From assembly GCA_025061935.1 (NCBI GenBank), contig JANWZY010000003.1, positions 2,436-15,324 of the forward strand: a stretch of DNA of 12,889 bases, written 5' to 3'. Below are positions 1 to 7,319 of the stretch, piece by piece. Each line of letters opens with the position of its first letter. Within the stretch, counting starts at the first letter, position 1. Under the pieces are notes generated by a model, which had not been told where the DNA came from, ran no database searches, and worked only from the letters and a program-made list of their open reading frames with translations. The translations under genes were made by a program, and so were the position numbers. This DNA is from Verrucomicrobiia bacterium (lineage in GTDB: Bacteria > Verrucomicrobiota > Verrucomicrobiia > Limisphaerales > DTLC01).

Positions 1-1
1 G

Positions 2-250
2 GCCGACCCGAAAGATTTGCAGGTCGAAGTTGACCTGAACGAAGCCGACCTGTCCAAAGTGTACCTCGGTCAGCCGTGCCGTATCAGTCCTGAGGCGTAC
101 CCGGACAAGGTTTACGATGGTTATGTTGCGGAGATAGCGCCGGAAGCGAACCGGCAGAAAGGCACATTACAGGTGAAGGTTCAAATTCGCGCGCCGGACA
201 AGTACCTCACGCCCGAGCTGAGCGCGCGAGTTGATTTTTTAAAGAAATGA
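2..250 (+). CDS. C-terminal fragment of an HlyD/RND-type efflux periplasmic adaptor protein
   Basis: The reading frame is open from the first bases of the window and ends with TGA at 248-250, so only the last 82 residues are present. They begin ADPKDLQVEVDLNEADLSKV, followed by GQPCRI and a G-x-V-x-x-I-x-P-E-A segment. This is the usual run of the beta-barrel and membrane-proximal part of membrane fusion proteins, which link an inner-membrane transporter to an outer-membrane channel. The pattern of acidic residues before 'LGQ', then 'G.V..I.P.A....GT..VKV.I..P', is typical of HlyD_D23/HlyD_3-like domains. The signal anchor, lipoyl and coiled-coil parts lie upstream of the window. The cargo cannot be read from this piece. 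No partner permease is visible downstream; the next gene is HU after a 191-base gap. The TTG at 17 is an internal codon, not a start. Confidence 0.75.
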   Translation, partial: ADPKDLQVEVDLNEADLSKVYLGQPCRISPEAYPDKVYDGYVAEIAPEANRQKGTLQVKVQIRAPDKYLTPELSARVDFLKK

Positions 251-377
251 CCAGTCGAGAATGCTCCCTGCCACGACGGGCTTTGTGACCTGCAGTTACG
301 CTGAGAACCGCGTAGATCGCGCAAATTCCCGCTTTTTTGAGCTTGCGCAGGGCTGCGCGTCACGGTTACATCGGTTC

Positions 378-414
378 AAGTCAATTTGACTTTAACGGTG
401 GATTGACCTAAACG
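378..414 (+). promoter_or_regulatory. Candidate HU promoter with an overlapping 15-base palindrome
   Basis: AAGTCAA (378-384), a single T, then TTGACTT (386-392) form a perfect inverted repeat. Its right arm contains TTGACT (386-391), a good -35 hexamer. Seventeen bases further on, TAAACG (409-414) could serve as a weak -10. It lies 28 bases before the HU start codon. The overlap of palindrome and -35 suggests an operator, but no regulator is visible. This is inference from sequence only. Confidence 0.4.
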
Positions 415-441
415 GAAAAACCAAAAAACGGAGCGAACAAT

Positions 442-729
442 ATGGCACAAGCACTTACGAAGACACAATTGGCAGCCGCAATTGCGGACAAGGCGGGGAT
501 CACCAAAAAGCAAGCCAAGGAAATCCTCGAGCACTTGGCAGAATTGGCCTACAAGCACGCTAAGAACGGTTTCACCCTGCCGGGCATCGGCAAGCTAGTT
601 GTCAGGACCAGGGCCGCACGCATCGGGCGCAACCCGAAGACAGGCGAGCAAATTCAAATCCCGGCCAAGCGCGTTGTGAAGTTCAGAGTGGCCAAGGCGT
701 GCAAGGAGGCCATCCTGGGGAGCAAGTAA
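442..729 (+). CDS. HU-family histone-like DNA-binding protein
   Basis: This 95-residue protein is the usual size for HU/IHF monomers, which dimerise, bend DNA and compact the nucleoid. The N-terminal helical part (MAQALTKTQLAAAIADKAG, then the KKQA helix) is followed by the family signature FTLPGIGKL at about 44-52. The flexible DNA-binding arm comes at about 54-76, with R-x-x-R, GRNPKTGE (62-69) and I-x-I-P-A; the Asn-Pro that intercalates into DNA is present at 64-65. The C terminus VVKFRVAK is also standard. The start is well supported: GGAG at 430-433 sits 8 bases before ATG. The gene appears monocistronic, with a candidate promoter at 378-414 and an intrinsic terminator right after it. 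The wording of the arm and the A-rich N terminus recall HU proteins of Verrucomicrobiota. HU, rather than sequence-specific IHF, is the more likely role; I give no symbol because hupA/hupB cannot be told apart. Confidence 0.93.
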   Translation: MAQALTKTQLAAAIADKAGITKKQAKEILEHLAELAYKHAKNGFTLPGIGKLVVRTRAARIGRNPKTGEQIQIPAKRVVKFRVAKACKEAILGSK

Positions 730-750
730 TTCGGCGCGCAGTTTTTCGCA

Positions 751-778
751 GGCACTCTGGTTACCAGAGTGCCTTTTT
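751..778 (+). terminator. Intrinsic terminator after the HU gene
   Basis: GGCACTCTGG (751-760) and CCAGAGTGCC (764-773) form a perfect 10-bp stem with a TTA loop, followed at once by five T (774-778). It begins 21 bases after the HU stop codon. There is no matching T-run on the other strand, so it acts in the plus direction only. It separates HU from panE, which must then have its own promoter in 779-858. Confidence 0.92.
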
Positions 779-858
779 GTTTGCAGGCAAGCGTGTTGGA
801 AGAGGGAGGGTGTCGCATCCGTAGCGCACGTTGGCTTTTGCGCGCGCAGGCGAGTGCC

Positions 859-1854
859 ATGAAGATTGCTGTTGTTGGGTGCGGCGCGGTCGGCAGCTAT
901 TATGGCGCGAAGCTATGGGCTGCCGGACACGAGACGCATTTCCTGCTCCGCTCGGATTATGACGTGGTCCGTAGGAACGGTGTTCGAATTCGTAGTTACC
1001 AGGGGGATTTCACAGCGCATCCGTATTGTGCACGGGAGCCGGGAGAAATCGGGCCGAGCGAGCTTGTCTTGATCGCGCTTAAGACGACTGCGAACGATCA
1101 GTTTGCGCGTCTGTTGCCGCCGTTGGTCGGGCCGCAGACGGTGCTTATGACACTCCAAAACGGCCTCGGGAATCCGGAGCGATTGGCCGGGCTGTTTCCC
1201 GCCGAGCAGGTCATGGGCGGCCATTGTTTTGTGTGCTTGAACCGTGTCGAGCCGGGCGTGGTGGTCCACACCGATCACGGCCAAATCGCAATCGGCGAGT
1301 ACATTGGGGGCCCGAGACCGCGCACGCACCAAATTGCGGATGTGTTCAGGCGCGCAGGCGTGCAGTGTGATGTCGTTGAGAACCTTGGCCGCGCGCATTG
1401 GGAAAAACTGCTCTGGAACATTCCGTTTAACGGGTTGGGTGTGGCGGGCGCGGCCGGGCCTGATGCGCTCGATAACCCCGAGTTGGCAACAGACCCTATG
1501 CGGCCACTTGGCCCGTGCCCGACAACCGACAAGTTAATCGGTGATGAGAAATGGTTCGGGATTGTGCGTGAGTTGATGGCCGAGGTTACTGCTGTGGCGA
1601 ATGCGCTCGGATTTAACATACCGGATACTTTTGCGGATGAGTTGATTACCAAAACGCGGACGATGGGCGCGTACAAGGCTTCGACGTTGATTGATTTCGA
1701 GCGCGGCAAACCGCTCGAGCTCGAGAGCATGTTCATTGAGCCGTTGCGCCAAGCGCGCGCTGCAGGTGTGCACACACCGCGCTTGGCCGCGTTGTGCGAG
1801 GTGTTGTGCGCGCTGGACAAGCGACGTCAAATCCAACAGGTTCCAAGCGCATGA
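859..1854 (+). CDS. panE: Ketopantoate reductase-like protein (2-dehydropantoate 2-reductase)
   Basis: This family reduces 2-dehydropantoate to pantoate with NADPH, a step of pantothenate and CoA synthesis in the cytoplasm. The ATG at 859 gives 331 residues and places the Rossmann motif GCGAVGSYYG at 7-16, as expected; the open frame goes back to 769 but its extra residues are unlike the family, and GGCGAG lies just before the ATG. Further marks are the LIALKTTAN segment (71-79), LQNGLGNPE (99-107) and the catalytic region WEKLLWN at 181-187. Lys183, Asn187 and Asn191 have the 4-residue spacing of the catalytic Lys and two Asn of the E. coli enzyme. Ser275, with Glu287 twelve residues later, fits the substrate-binding Ser/Glu pair. 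A stretch of about 25 residues (211-235) looks like an insertion. The stop overlaps the gltX start (ATGA), so the two are translationally coupled. Other reductases share this fold, so the exact substrate is probable rather than certain. Confidence 0.82.
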   Translation: MKIAVVGCGAVGSYYGAKLWAAGHETHFLLRSDYDVVRRNGVRIRSYQGDFTAHPYCAREPGEIGPSELVLIALKTTANDQFARLLPPLVGPQTVLMTLQNGLGNPERLAGLFPAEQVMGGHCFVCLNRVEPGVVVHTDHGQIAIGEYIGGPRPRTHQIADVFRRAGVQCDVVENLGRAHWEKLLWNIPFNGLGVAGAAGPDALDNPELATDPMRPLGPCPTTDKLIGDEKWFGIVRELMAEVTAVANALGFNIPDTFADELITKTRTMGAYKASTLIDFERGKPLELESMFIEPLRQARAAGVHTPRLAALCEVLCALDKRRQIQQVPSA

Positions 1855-3194
1855 AACCGCGCGTTCGATTTGCACCAAGCCCGACCGGGTTCTTGCACAT
1901 TGGCGGCGCGCGCACCGCGCTATTCAACTGGCTGTTTGCGCGGCACACCGGCGGCACGTTCATCCTCCGGATCGAAGATACCGACATGGCCCGGCACAAC
2001 CCCCAAGCCGTGGACGTAATTTTGGATGGACTGCGCTGGCTAGGATTGCATTGGGACGAAGGCCCGCTGAGCAGCGACCCGCAGGGGCCGTCAAAAGGCG
2101 AGTTCGGACCGTATTTCCAAAGTCAGCGTCTGCATATATACCAGCGCAGGGTCGAGGAACTGCTTAAGCGCGGCCACGCGTATGAACACGAGGGCGCTGT
2201 AAAGTTCAAAATGCCGCGTGAGCCAATACCTGTGCACGATCTGGTAGTCGGCACGGTTGTGCGCGAACTAACCGACCGCGAGGCCGAGGACCCAGACTTT
2301 GTCATCATGCGGTCCGATGGCCGGCCAGTGTTTCATTTGACGAATGTAGTTGACGACCTCGAAATGCAAATCACGCACGTGATCCGGGGCGAAGACCACC
2401 TATCGAACACGCCGAAACACATTGCGCTGTTCAGGGCGTTGGGCGCCGAGCCGCCCAAGTACGCGCATATCCCGCTCATATTGAACCCGGACGGGTCTAA
2501 AATGAGCAAACGTGACCAAGGCGCCGTACTCAGCGCGTATATTGATGCGGGCTATTTGCCTGAAGCGGTGGTCAATTACCTGTGCCTGCTCGGCTGGTCG
2601 CCAAAAGACAACCGCGAAAAAATGCGGATCGACGAAGTCATCGAGCGGTTCGAGCTATCGCAAGTACTTCGTCACAACGCGCGGTTCGACATGGCAAAGC
2701 TCCAATGGCTCAACTACGAGTACATGCGGGAGTTGAGCGATGAAAAGTTTTATGAGCTAGGCGCCCGTGCACTCGCGCGTGCCGGGTTCGACATGCAGCG
2801 GTACCCTGCTGAGTACATCAAAGCCGCATTGGCCACATGCAAGGGGAAGGTGAAGGTGTTCTCCGAGCTCGCCCAGTACGGCGGGTTTTATTTTACCGAC
2901 GAGTTCGAATACGACCCAGACGCGGCGGCGAAGCTGTTCGTGCCGGAAAACAAGCCGCGGATAGCGCGGCTCCGCGAGGCCTTCTCAAGAGCCGAGCCGT
3001 TCGACGCCACTACGCTCGAAGCGGTGCTGAAATCGGTCGCAGCCGAGTTGGGGGTTAAGCCTGCCGTGCTCGTGCATCCGACGCGGCTTGCGTGCACGGG
3101 CAAAACTGCCGGGCCTAGCTTGTACCATTTGCTCGAGGTGCTTGGGCGGCAAAAAGTGTTGGAGCGGCTCGACCGCGCCCTGGCGCGCATGTGA
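1851..3194 (+). CDS. gltX: Glutamyl-tRNA synthetase, short form
   Basis: This class I aminoacyl-tRNA synthetase charges tRNA-Glu with glutamate. The ATG at 1851 is chosen because the catalytic N terminus (MKPRVRFAPSPTGFLHIGG) must start there; residues upstream are panE in another frame. The HIGH-type motif is HIGG at 16-19 and the KMSKR loop is at 217-221. IEDTD (41-45), VVDD (166-169) and IRGEDHLSNTPKH (178-190) are all standard. The C-terminal helical anticodon-binding part is complete to LERLDRALARM. Length is 447 residues against about 465-500 for typical bacterial enzymes. The shortfall is local: residues 111-116 replace the 40 or so residues, with the Cys/His or YDGR segment, that normally lie between '.AY' and the 'V.R.K.P' strand. 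The gene is clean and in frame, so this is not damage. Whether the enzyme is discriminating or also charges tRNA-Gln cannot be told. It is co-translated with panE. Confidence 0.95.
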   Translation: MKPRVRFAPSPTGFLHIGGARTALFNWLFARHTGGTFILRIEDTDMARHNPQAVDVILDGLRWLGLHWDEGPLSSDPQGPSKGEFGPYFQSQRLHIYQRRVEELLKRGHAYEHEGAVKFKMPREPIPVHDLVVGTVVRELTDREAEDPDFVIMRSDGRPVFHLTNVVDDLEMQITHVIRGEDHLSNTPKHIALFRALGAEPPKYAHIPLILNPDGSKMSKRDQGAVLSAYIDAGYLPEAVVNYLCLLGWSPKDNREKMRIDEVIERFELSQVLRHNARFDMAKLQWLNYEYMRELSDEKFYELGARALARAGFDMQRYPAEYIKAALATCKGKVKVFSELAQYGGFYFTDEFEYDPDAAAKLFVPENKPRIARLREAFSRAEPFDATTLEAVLKSVAAELGVKPAVLVHPTRLACTGKTAGPSLYHLLEVLGRQKVLERLDRALARM

Positions 3195-3235
3195 GGCGCA
3201 GGGTGGAAGACCCAAGATGGCGGGGGATGTATGCA

Positions 3236-3781
3236 CTAGCCCGCTGAAGTTTGGTCACGTTGCAACTTGACGTTTTTGCGCCGCGATTCAGCTGCGAGCC
3301 GCGCCCTGAACCGTTCAAGTGCGCGGCGCAGTTGCGGATCCGACACCGCAAGAATTTGCAGCGCGAGCAACCCGGCGTTGCGGCCGTTCCCGATCGCGAC
3401 AGTTGCCACGGGTACACCTGCAGGCATTTGCACAATTGAGAGTAGCGAGTCCAGCCCGTTCAATGCCGAAGACTGTACCGGCACGCCTATGACGGGCAAC
3501 ACGGTGTGGCTTGCCACCATGCCCGGCAGGTGCGCAGCGCCACCAGCACCGGCAATGATAACCTTAAGTCCGCGCGCCGCTGCTGTGTGGCCGTACCGCG
3601 CCATGTCGCGCGGCGTCCGATGCGCTGATACGATTCGGACTTCGTAAGGCACGCCGAACTCGGCGCACACCTCAGCCGCAGGCTTGAGTGTGGGCCAGTC
3701 CGAGTCGCTGCCCATTATTATGCCTACGAGTGGCGCGGTGCGTTTCGCGGCGACGCCGCCTGCGTTGTTTGACTTTTTCAT
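3236..3781 (-). CDS. purE: N5-carboxyaminoimidazole ribonucleotide mutase
   Basis: PurE converts N5-CAIR to CAIR in purine synthesis, acting right after PurK. The 181 residues from the ATG at 3781 carry the class I PurE signatures: GSDSDWPTL (24-32), SAHRTP (52-57) with the catalytic His54, AGAGGAAHLPGM (77-88), and PVQSSALNGLDSLLSIVQMP (101-120), then AIGNGRNAGLLALQIL. The chosen start overlaps the purK stop as ATGA (3781-3778), which is strong support over the upstream ATG at 3805. A 17-residue low-conservation leader precedes the fold. The C-terminal tail of about 20 residues is rich in Arg and Lys and unusual only in length. It is the second gene of a purK-purE pair and converges on gltX, 41 bases away, with no clear terminator between them. 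Confidence 0.96.
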   Translation of the reverse strand: MKKSNNAGGVAAKRTAPLVGIIMGSDSDWPTLKPAAEVCAEFGVPYEVRIVSAHRTPRDMARYGHTAAARGLKVIIAGAGGAAHLPGMVASHTVLPVIGVPVQSSALNGLDSLLSIVQMPAGVPVATVAIGNGRNAGLLALQILAVSDPQLRRALERFRARLAAESRRKNVKLQRDQTSAG

Positions 3782-4974
3782 TCGGGCTGGCCGAATCGTA
3801 TGCAATTGGCTGCCCGCTGCGCAAGCGCCAGCGCCTCGTCCAGTGTCTGGCCCAGAGCTGTCACGTGTCCCATCTTGCGCCCGGGGCTGGTGCGCGTTTT
3901 GCCGTAAATATGCACGTGCGCGCCTGGCACGCTCAGCGCCTGGGTTAGGCCGAACGGCGTGCCTATGCCTTCGGCGTGGCCCAACAAGTTAACCATCACT
4001 GCTGCGGGTGCGCGCATGGCCGGGGACCCGAGCGGCCACCCGAGCACAGCCCGCACGTGGTTCTCGAACTGCGAGCACTCACAGGCTTCAATGGTGTAAT
4101 GACCCGTATTGTGCACGCGCGGCGCAATTTCGTTGATTAGCACTGTGCCGTCTTCGCGCCAAAACAGCTCGAGGCCCATGCTTCCCACCATGTTAATTGC
4201 ATCCGCTGCACGCTGTGCCAGCTCCACCACTTTTTGTGCTGTATCGCGCGGCACAGGCGCAGGCGTCTTGGTTATGTTGCAAATGTGGTTCCGGTTAATG
4301 GTTTCGGTCACGGGGTAAACTACGGCTTCACCGGTTCGTGAGCGGGTGACGATCACTGCCAGCTCGGTCCGGAACGGACAAAACTCTTCTACGTACAGTG
4401 GGTTCTTGAGGCCGTCCAAGTACGCCCAGGAAGACTCGAGTTCGGCAGCGCTGCGCGCAGTTGCGTTGCCTTTGCCATCGTAGCCGAGCTTCCGCCGTTT
4501 GAGCACGACCGGCCAGCCGAACTGCGCAGCGGCCGCCAGCGCCGCTTCGAGTGTGGGCGCAGGCGCGAACCGCGGCACGGGCAGCCCGGCCTGTAGCAAA
4601 GTTTCCTTCTGGATCAGTTTATCCTGCACTAGCCGCATAGTGCTAGCCGTGGGCCAAACCGCGTGCCCAGCCTGCTCGACTCGGGCCAGCACATCCGGGT
4701 TCACAAACTCGTTCTCCAGAGTGACAACTTCCACCATCCCCGCCAATCGGAGCAGCGCATCGAGGTCGTTCAAGTCCCCAACGAGCGTTTGTGCGGCGAC
4801 GCTCGCGGCGGGGCAGTCGGCGCTGCGTTCCAGAACGACGATGCGGCAACCGAGTTGCGCCGCAGCTATTGCAGTCATCTTCGCAAGCTGTCCGCCACCG
4901 ATTATGCCCAAGGTGCGCACAAGCGGCGCCGTAGCGTTCGAATTTGAAGTTTTCCCTGAAACTGCCGGATTCAT
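3778..4974 (-). CDS. purK: N5-carboxyaminoimidazole ribonucleotide synthase
   Basis: This ATP-grasp enzyme makes N5-CAIR from AIR, ATP and bicarbonate. From the ATG at 4974 it has 398 residues. The N-terminal nucleotide-binding-like loop GIIGGGQLAKM (23-33) is a PurK hallmark. It is followed by TLENEFV (85-91), PVVLKRRKLGYDGKGN (155-170, the ATP-grasp glycine loop), EEFCPFRTELAVIV (196-209) and NEIAPRVHNTGHYTIEAC (281-298) with metal and substrate contacts. HIYGKT (355-360) and GRKMGHV (365-371) close the protein. An in-frame ATG at 5031 would add 19 residues (417 in all) that look unlike the family and overlap a G+C-rich palindrome; I prefer 4974, although neither has a good ribosome binding site. 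The gene overlaps purE by 4 bases. It is probably first in its transcript, with a promoter in 4975-5301. Confidence 0.95.
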   Translation of the reverse strand: MNPAVSGKTSNSNATAPLVRTLGIIGGGQLAKMTAIAAAQLGCRIVVLERSADCPAASVAAQTLVGDLNDLDALLRLAGMVEVVTLENEFVNPDVLARVEQAGHAVWPTASTMRLVQDKLIQKETLLQAGLPVPRFAPAPTLEAALAAAAQFGWPVVLKRRKLGYDGKGNATARSAAELESSWAYLDGLKNPLYVEEFCPFRTELAVIVTRSRTGEAVVYPVTETINRNHICNITKTPAPVPRDTAQKVVELAQRAADAINMVGSMGLELFWREDGTVLINEIAPRVHNTGHYTIEACECSQFENHVRAVLGWPLGSPAMRAPAAVMVNLLGHAEGIGTPFGLTQALSVPGAHVHIYGKTRTSPGRKMGHVTALGQTLDEALALAQRAANCIRFGQPE

Positions 4975-5301
4975 CGTTTCTGCGATCTCGGTCTCAATCC
5001 TCGTCTGTTCAATTCGGTGGGTTGCACCCATGCACCGGTGCGCGCATGCGCGCGCGACTCGGGCTGAGTCCCCGCGCGCCAGTGCCGATTTTTACGGCTA
5101 GGGCATATTGGGCCAGCTTCATAAGTTTTTTCCAAGCGTATCGGTGCATTTGCTCTGCCCGCGCTTGGTGTGCGCGGCAAAGTTGTTGTGGCGCACGGGC
5201 GCAGGCCGTGCTACGAGTCCCGTAGTATCGGGGTTTCTCTGTTTGTTGTGCCAAGCACAAAAAGTCTGGATTGTTGCCTCGCGCCCGGCTTTTCTAGCAG
5301 C
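4975..5301. other. Divergent intergenic region between purK and the NUDIX gene
   Basis: This 327-base stretch holds no supported gene. It must carry start signals for purK (leftward) and the NUDIX gene (rightward), but I see no convincing -35/-10 pair. It contains two adjoining perfect palindromes (5032-5053). It also has a 15-base dyad, TTGTGC-CAA-GCACAA (5246-5260), about 40 bases before the NUDIX start. If the longer purK (5031) or NUDIX (5170) starts are used, the region shrinks accordingly. Confidence 0.5.
5032..5053. repeat. Two adjoining perfect palindromes upstream of purK
   Basis: GCACCGGTGC (5032-5041) and GCGCGCATGCGCGC (5040-5053) are each perfect palindromes and share two bases. 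They lie 58 bases upstream of the preferred purK start and could be operator sites. GCGCGC words are common throughout this window, so the second may be chance. Confidence 0.35.
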
Positions 5302-5859
5302 GTGATTCGCCCTTGGCAACATGTCAAATCCGAACGGGTCGGGGACTACCGCATATTCAGCGTCCGGTCGGACTGGAAAATTTCGCCCAAGACGGGGCAG
5401 CCCCACAACTTTTACATCATCGAGTCGGTCAACTGGGTGAACGTTGTGCCAGTTACGCCCGACCGCCAAATCGTCATGGTCGAGCAATATAGGCATGGCT
5501 CGAACACGATCGAACTCGAGGTGCCAGGCGGCATGATGGACCCTGGCGACACCACCCCGGAAGCCACGGCTATTCGCGAGTTGCGTGAGGAAACTGGCTA
5601 CGAAGGCGAAAACGCGCGCGTCATAGGCGAAGTTTTTGCTAACCCGGCCATAATGAACAACCGGTGTTTTGCAGTGTTAATCGAGAACTGTCGCCGGGTG
5701 CATCCTGTTGCGTTTGATTTTGCGGAGGAGCTGGTGACGCGGCTTGTGCCTGTGGACGAAGTGCCGGACCTGATCAGCTCGGGCAAAATCAAGCACCCGC
5801 TCGTCATTGTCGCCCTGTACCATTACGAATTGCTGAGGAGGAAGGGGAGCCTTGCCTGA
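5302..5859 (+). CDS. NUDIX hydrolase, ADP-ribose pyrophosphatase type
   Basis: The protein carries a NUDIX box: PGGMMDPGD (75-83), then REL-REE-TGY (92-100), whose Glu residues bind the metal that drives hydrolysis of a nucleoside diphosphate linked to another group. The first half of the box has one extra residue and Asp in place of the usual first Glu; I recall this variant in ADP-ribose pyrophosphatase-type members, so it need not be defective. The N-terminal part (SERVGDYRIFSVRSDW, then NFYIIES.NWVNVVPVT) and VEQYRHG fit NudF/ADPRase-like enzymes that clear ADP-ribose or nucleotide sugars in the cytoplasm. The frame is open from a GTG at 5170 (229 residues), but the first 44 residues are Cys/Ser/Arg-rich and unlike the family. 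GTG at 5302 gives a normal 185 residues. No ribosome binding site favours either. The gene faces the BASS gene tail to tail, 101 bases away. Confidence 0.88.
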   Translation: MIRPWQHVKSERVGDYRIFSVRSDWKISPKTGQPHNFYIIESVNWVNVVPVTPDRQIVMVEQYRHGSNTIELEVPGGMMDPGDTTPEATAIRELREETGYEGENARVIGEVFANPAIMNNRCFAVLIENCRRVHPVAFDFAEELVTRLVPVDEVPDLISSGKIKHPLVIVALYHYELLRRKGSLA

Positions 5860-5960
5860 AACCGGGCATAGCAGTTGCAAGTCAGCCGGTTCGGCTTGGA
5901 CTCGTTACCAACTTGTGCGTGTTCCGGAGAGTGGTGTTTGGCAGATCCGTACTATCCGAG

Positions 5961-7262
5961 TCATGGCGCCTTCGCGTCACTCGAGGTATGCGGCTTGGCT
6001 TGGTTGCGGCGCCAGTAGTTTGCAAGGAGTGAGCCTGAAACGTTCATCCAGGGACTGAAAATTGCCGCTGCAAGGCCCATGGTCCCGAGCTTGCCGAGCG
6101 CACCAGCTATGCCGGAAGCCATTCCGCCGTTTTGCATCCCGACCTCGAACGCGACCGCGCGCGCAGAATTGATGTCGAGTCCGCACGCCCGGCTCAGGCT
6201 GTACCCGAGCATGTAGCCGGCCAGGTTGTGGATTATTGCCGCGCAAAAAAGCAGCGCGCCGACCTTGAGCAGGTTGTCGCGCCCGGCGGCAGTTGTGACT
6301 GTCGTGAAGTAAACAATGCCAGCCATCGAAACCAGCGGCATGAGCTGCGGCAGCCTCGACCAAAGCTTTGCGAGCCGGTGATACGCTGCGCCGGCCAGCA
6401 CCGCCCCCAGCAACAGGTTTACAAGCTCGAAAATTGCACCGGCCGGCCCAAGCCCGGTTGGGAGAATCAGTCCGCGTCCGCCCGCAACCACAAATGCGAG
6501 CCATGCCGCGCCTGCGATTGCTATCGCCTCGGTCGCGCGCCGGTTCTGCGCAGGCGCGCTTTTGAGGTGGTCAGCCAACAGCGCCGCGCCAACTGGCACC
6601 AGCACAATCTTGATGATTTCCATCATCATGTTGAAGAACCGCACCTCGACAAGCTGGCCGGCGAGCAACTTCATCCACAGCGGCGTCATCACCGGCGCGA
6701 GCAACGTCGTCAGGCTCGTGAGCGTGACCGACAGCGCCAGGTTTGCGCGCGCGAGCCATGCCATCACATTTGATGCAAGTCCCGCCGAGCACGAGCCGAT
6801 CAAAATTATGCCTGCGGCTATTTCAGGCTCGAACCGGAACACCCGCGTCAGGCCGTAGCCCACAAGAGGCATGATCGTGAACTGGCCCAGCACGCCGACA
6901 AACACTGCCCACGGCATTTGGGCCACGCCGGCGAAATCGCGCAGCTTCATCTGTGTGCCCATGCCGAACATGACCGCCTGGACAACAAGCGTGATGAGCC
7001 ACCGGTTCCGCAGGTCGAACTCGCCCCACTTCAAAAACGCGTTCGGATACAGCATTGCAGCGGTCACAGCGCAAACTATCCAGGCCGTGAATTGGTATGT
7101 CCGTAGCCACGGCACTGCGCCAAACCCGATCGCAAGCCCGGCCGCGCATGCCACTGCCGCAGGCTGCCAAAGCGCGCGATTCGCCGTGACAAGCCCGACT
7201 ACAAGGAGCACAAGCGCGAGCCCGGCGCCGCCCAAGCAAAGTTTGCGCAGTGTCTGGTTCAT
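5961..7262 (-). CDS. BASS-family (bile acid:sodium symporter-like) transporter with extra N-terminal membrane segments
   Basis: This very hydrophobic 433-residue inner-membrane protein belongs to the SBF/BASS family (SLC10-like), sodium-coupled importers of organic anions. The sodium-site residues known from the Neisseria ASBT structure can be lined up by spacing: Gln127, Ser164-Asn165 (in GLASNVMAWL), Ser178 and Thr182, and EVGMQN at 373-378 with Glu373, Met376 and Gln377. Both crossover regions are therefore intact and the protein is probably a working sodium symporter. Typical members are about 300-330 residues. Here about 50 extra N-terminal residues add two likely membrane helices (about 8-27 and 32-50), and there is a longer central part (about 235-300). 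The substrate is unknown; relatives carry bile acids, pyruvate, pantothenate or ketopantoate. The gene starts 57 bases after the racemase-family gene and is likely co-transcribed with it. The start has no clear ribosome binding site. Confidence 0.85.
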   Translation of the reverse strand: MNQTLRKLCLGGAGLALVLLVVGLVTANRALWQPAAVACAAGLAIGFGAVPWLRTYQFTAWIVCAVTAAMLYPNAFLKWGEFDLRNRWLITLVVQAVMFGMGTQMKLRDFAGVAQMPWAVFVGVLGQFTIMPLVGYGLTRVFRFEPEIAAGIILIGSCSAGLASNVMAWLARANLALSVTLTSLTTLLAPVMTPLWMKLLAGQLVEVRFFNMMMEIIKIVLVPVGAALLADHLKSAPAQNRRATEAIAIAGAAWLAFVVAGGRGLILPTGLGPAGAIFELVNLLLGAVLAGAAYHRLAKLWSRLPQLMPLVSMAGIVYFTTVTTAAGRDNLLKVGALLFCAAIIHNLAGYMLGYSLSRACGLDINSARAVAFEVGMQNGGMASGIAGALGKLGTMGLAAAIFSPWMNVSGSLLANYWRRNQAKPHTSSDAKAP

Positions 7263-7319
7263 CTGGTGAGAATGCCGGGCTGTGCCGTGTGCCGCGCGGT
7301 ATCTTTGGTAGCGCGTCTG

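Noticed and set aside
373..382. GGTTCAAGTC resembling a tRNA T-arm
   Set aside because: No acceptor, D or anticodon stems can be formed around it.
3205..3217. GGGT-GGAAG-ACCC hairpin between gltX and purE as a bidirectional terminator
   Set aside because: The stem is only about four base pairs and neither side has a T-run.
5246..5260. TTGTGC-CAA-GCACAA hairpin as a terminator
   Set aside because: No T-run follows on either strand, and it lies upstream of a gene rather than after one.
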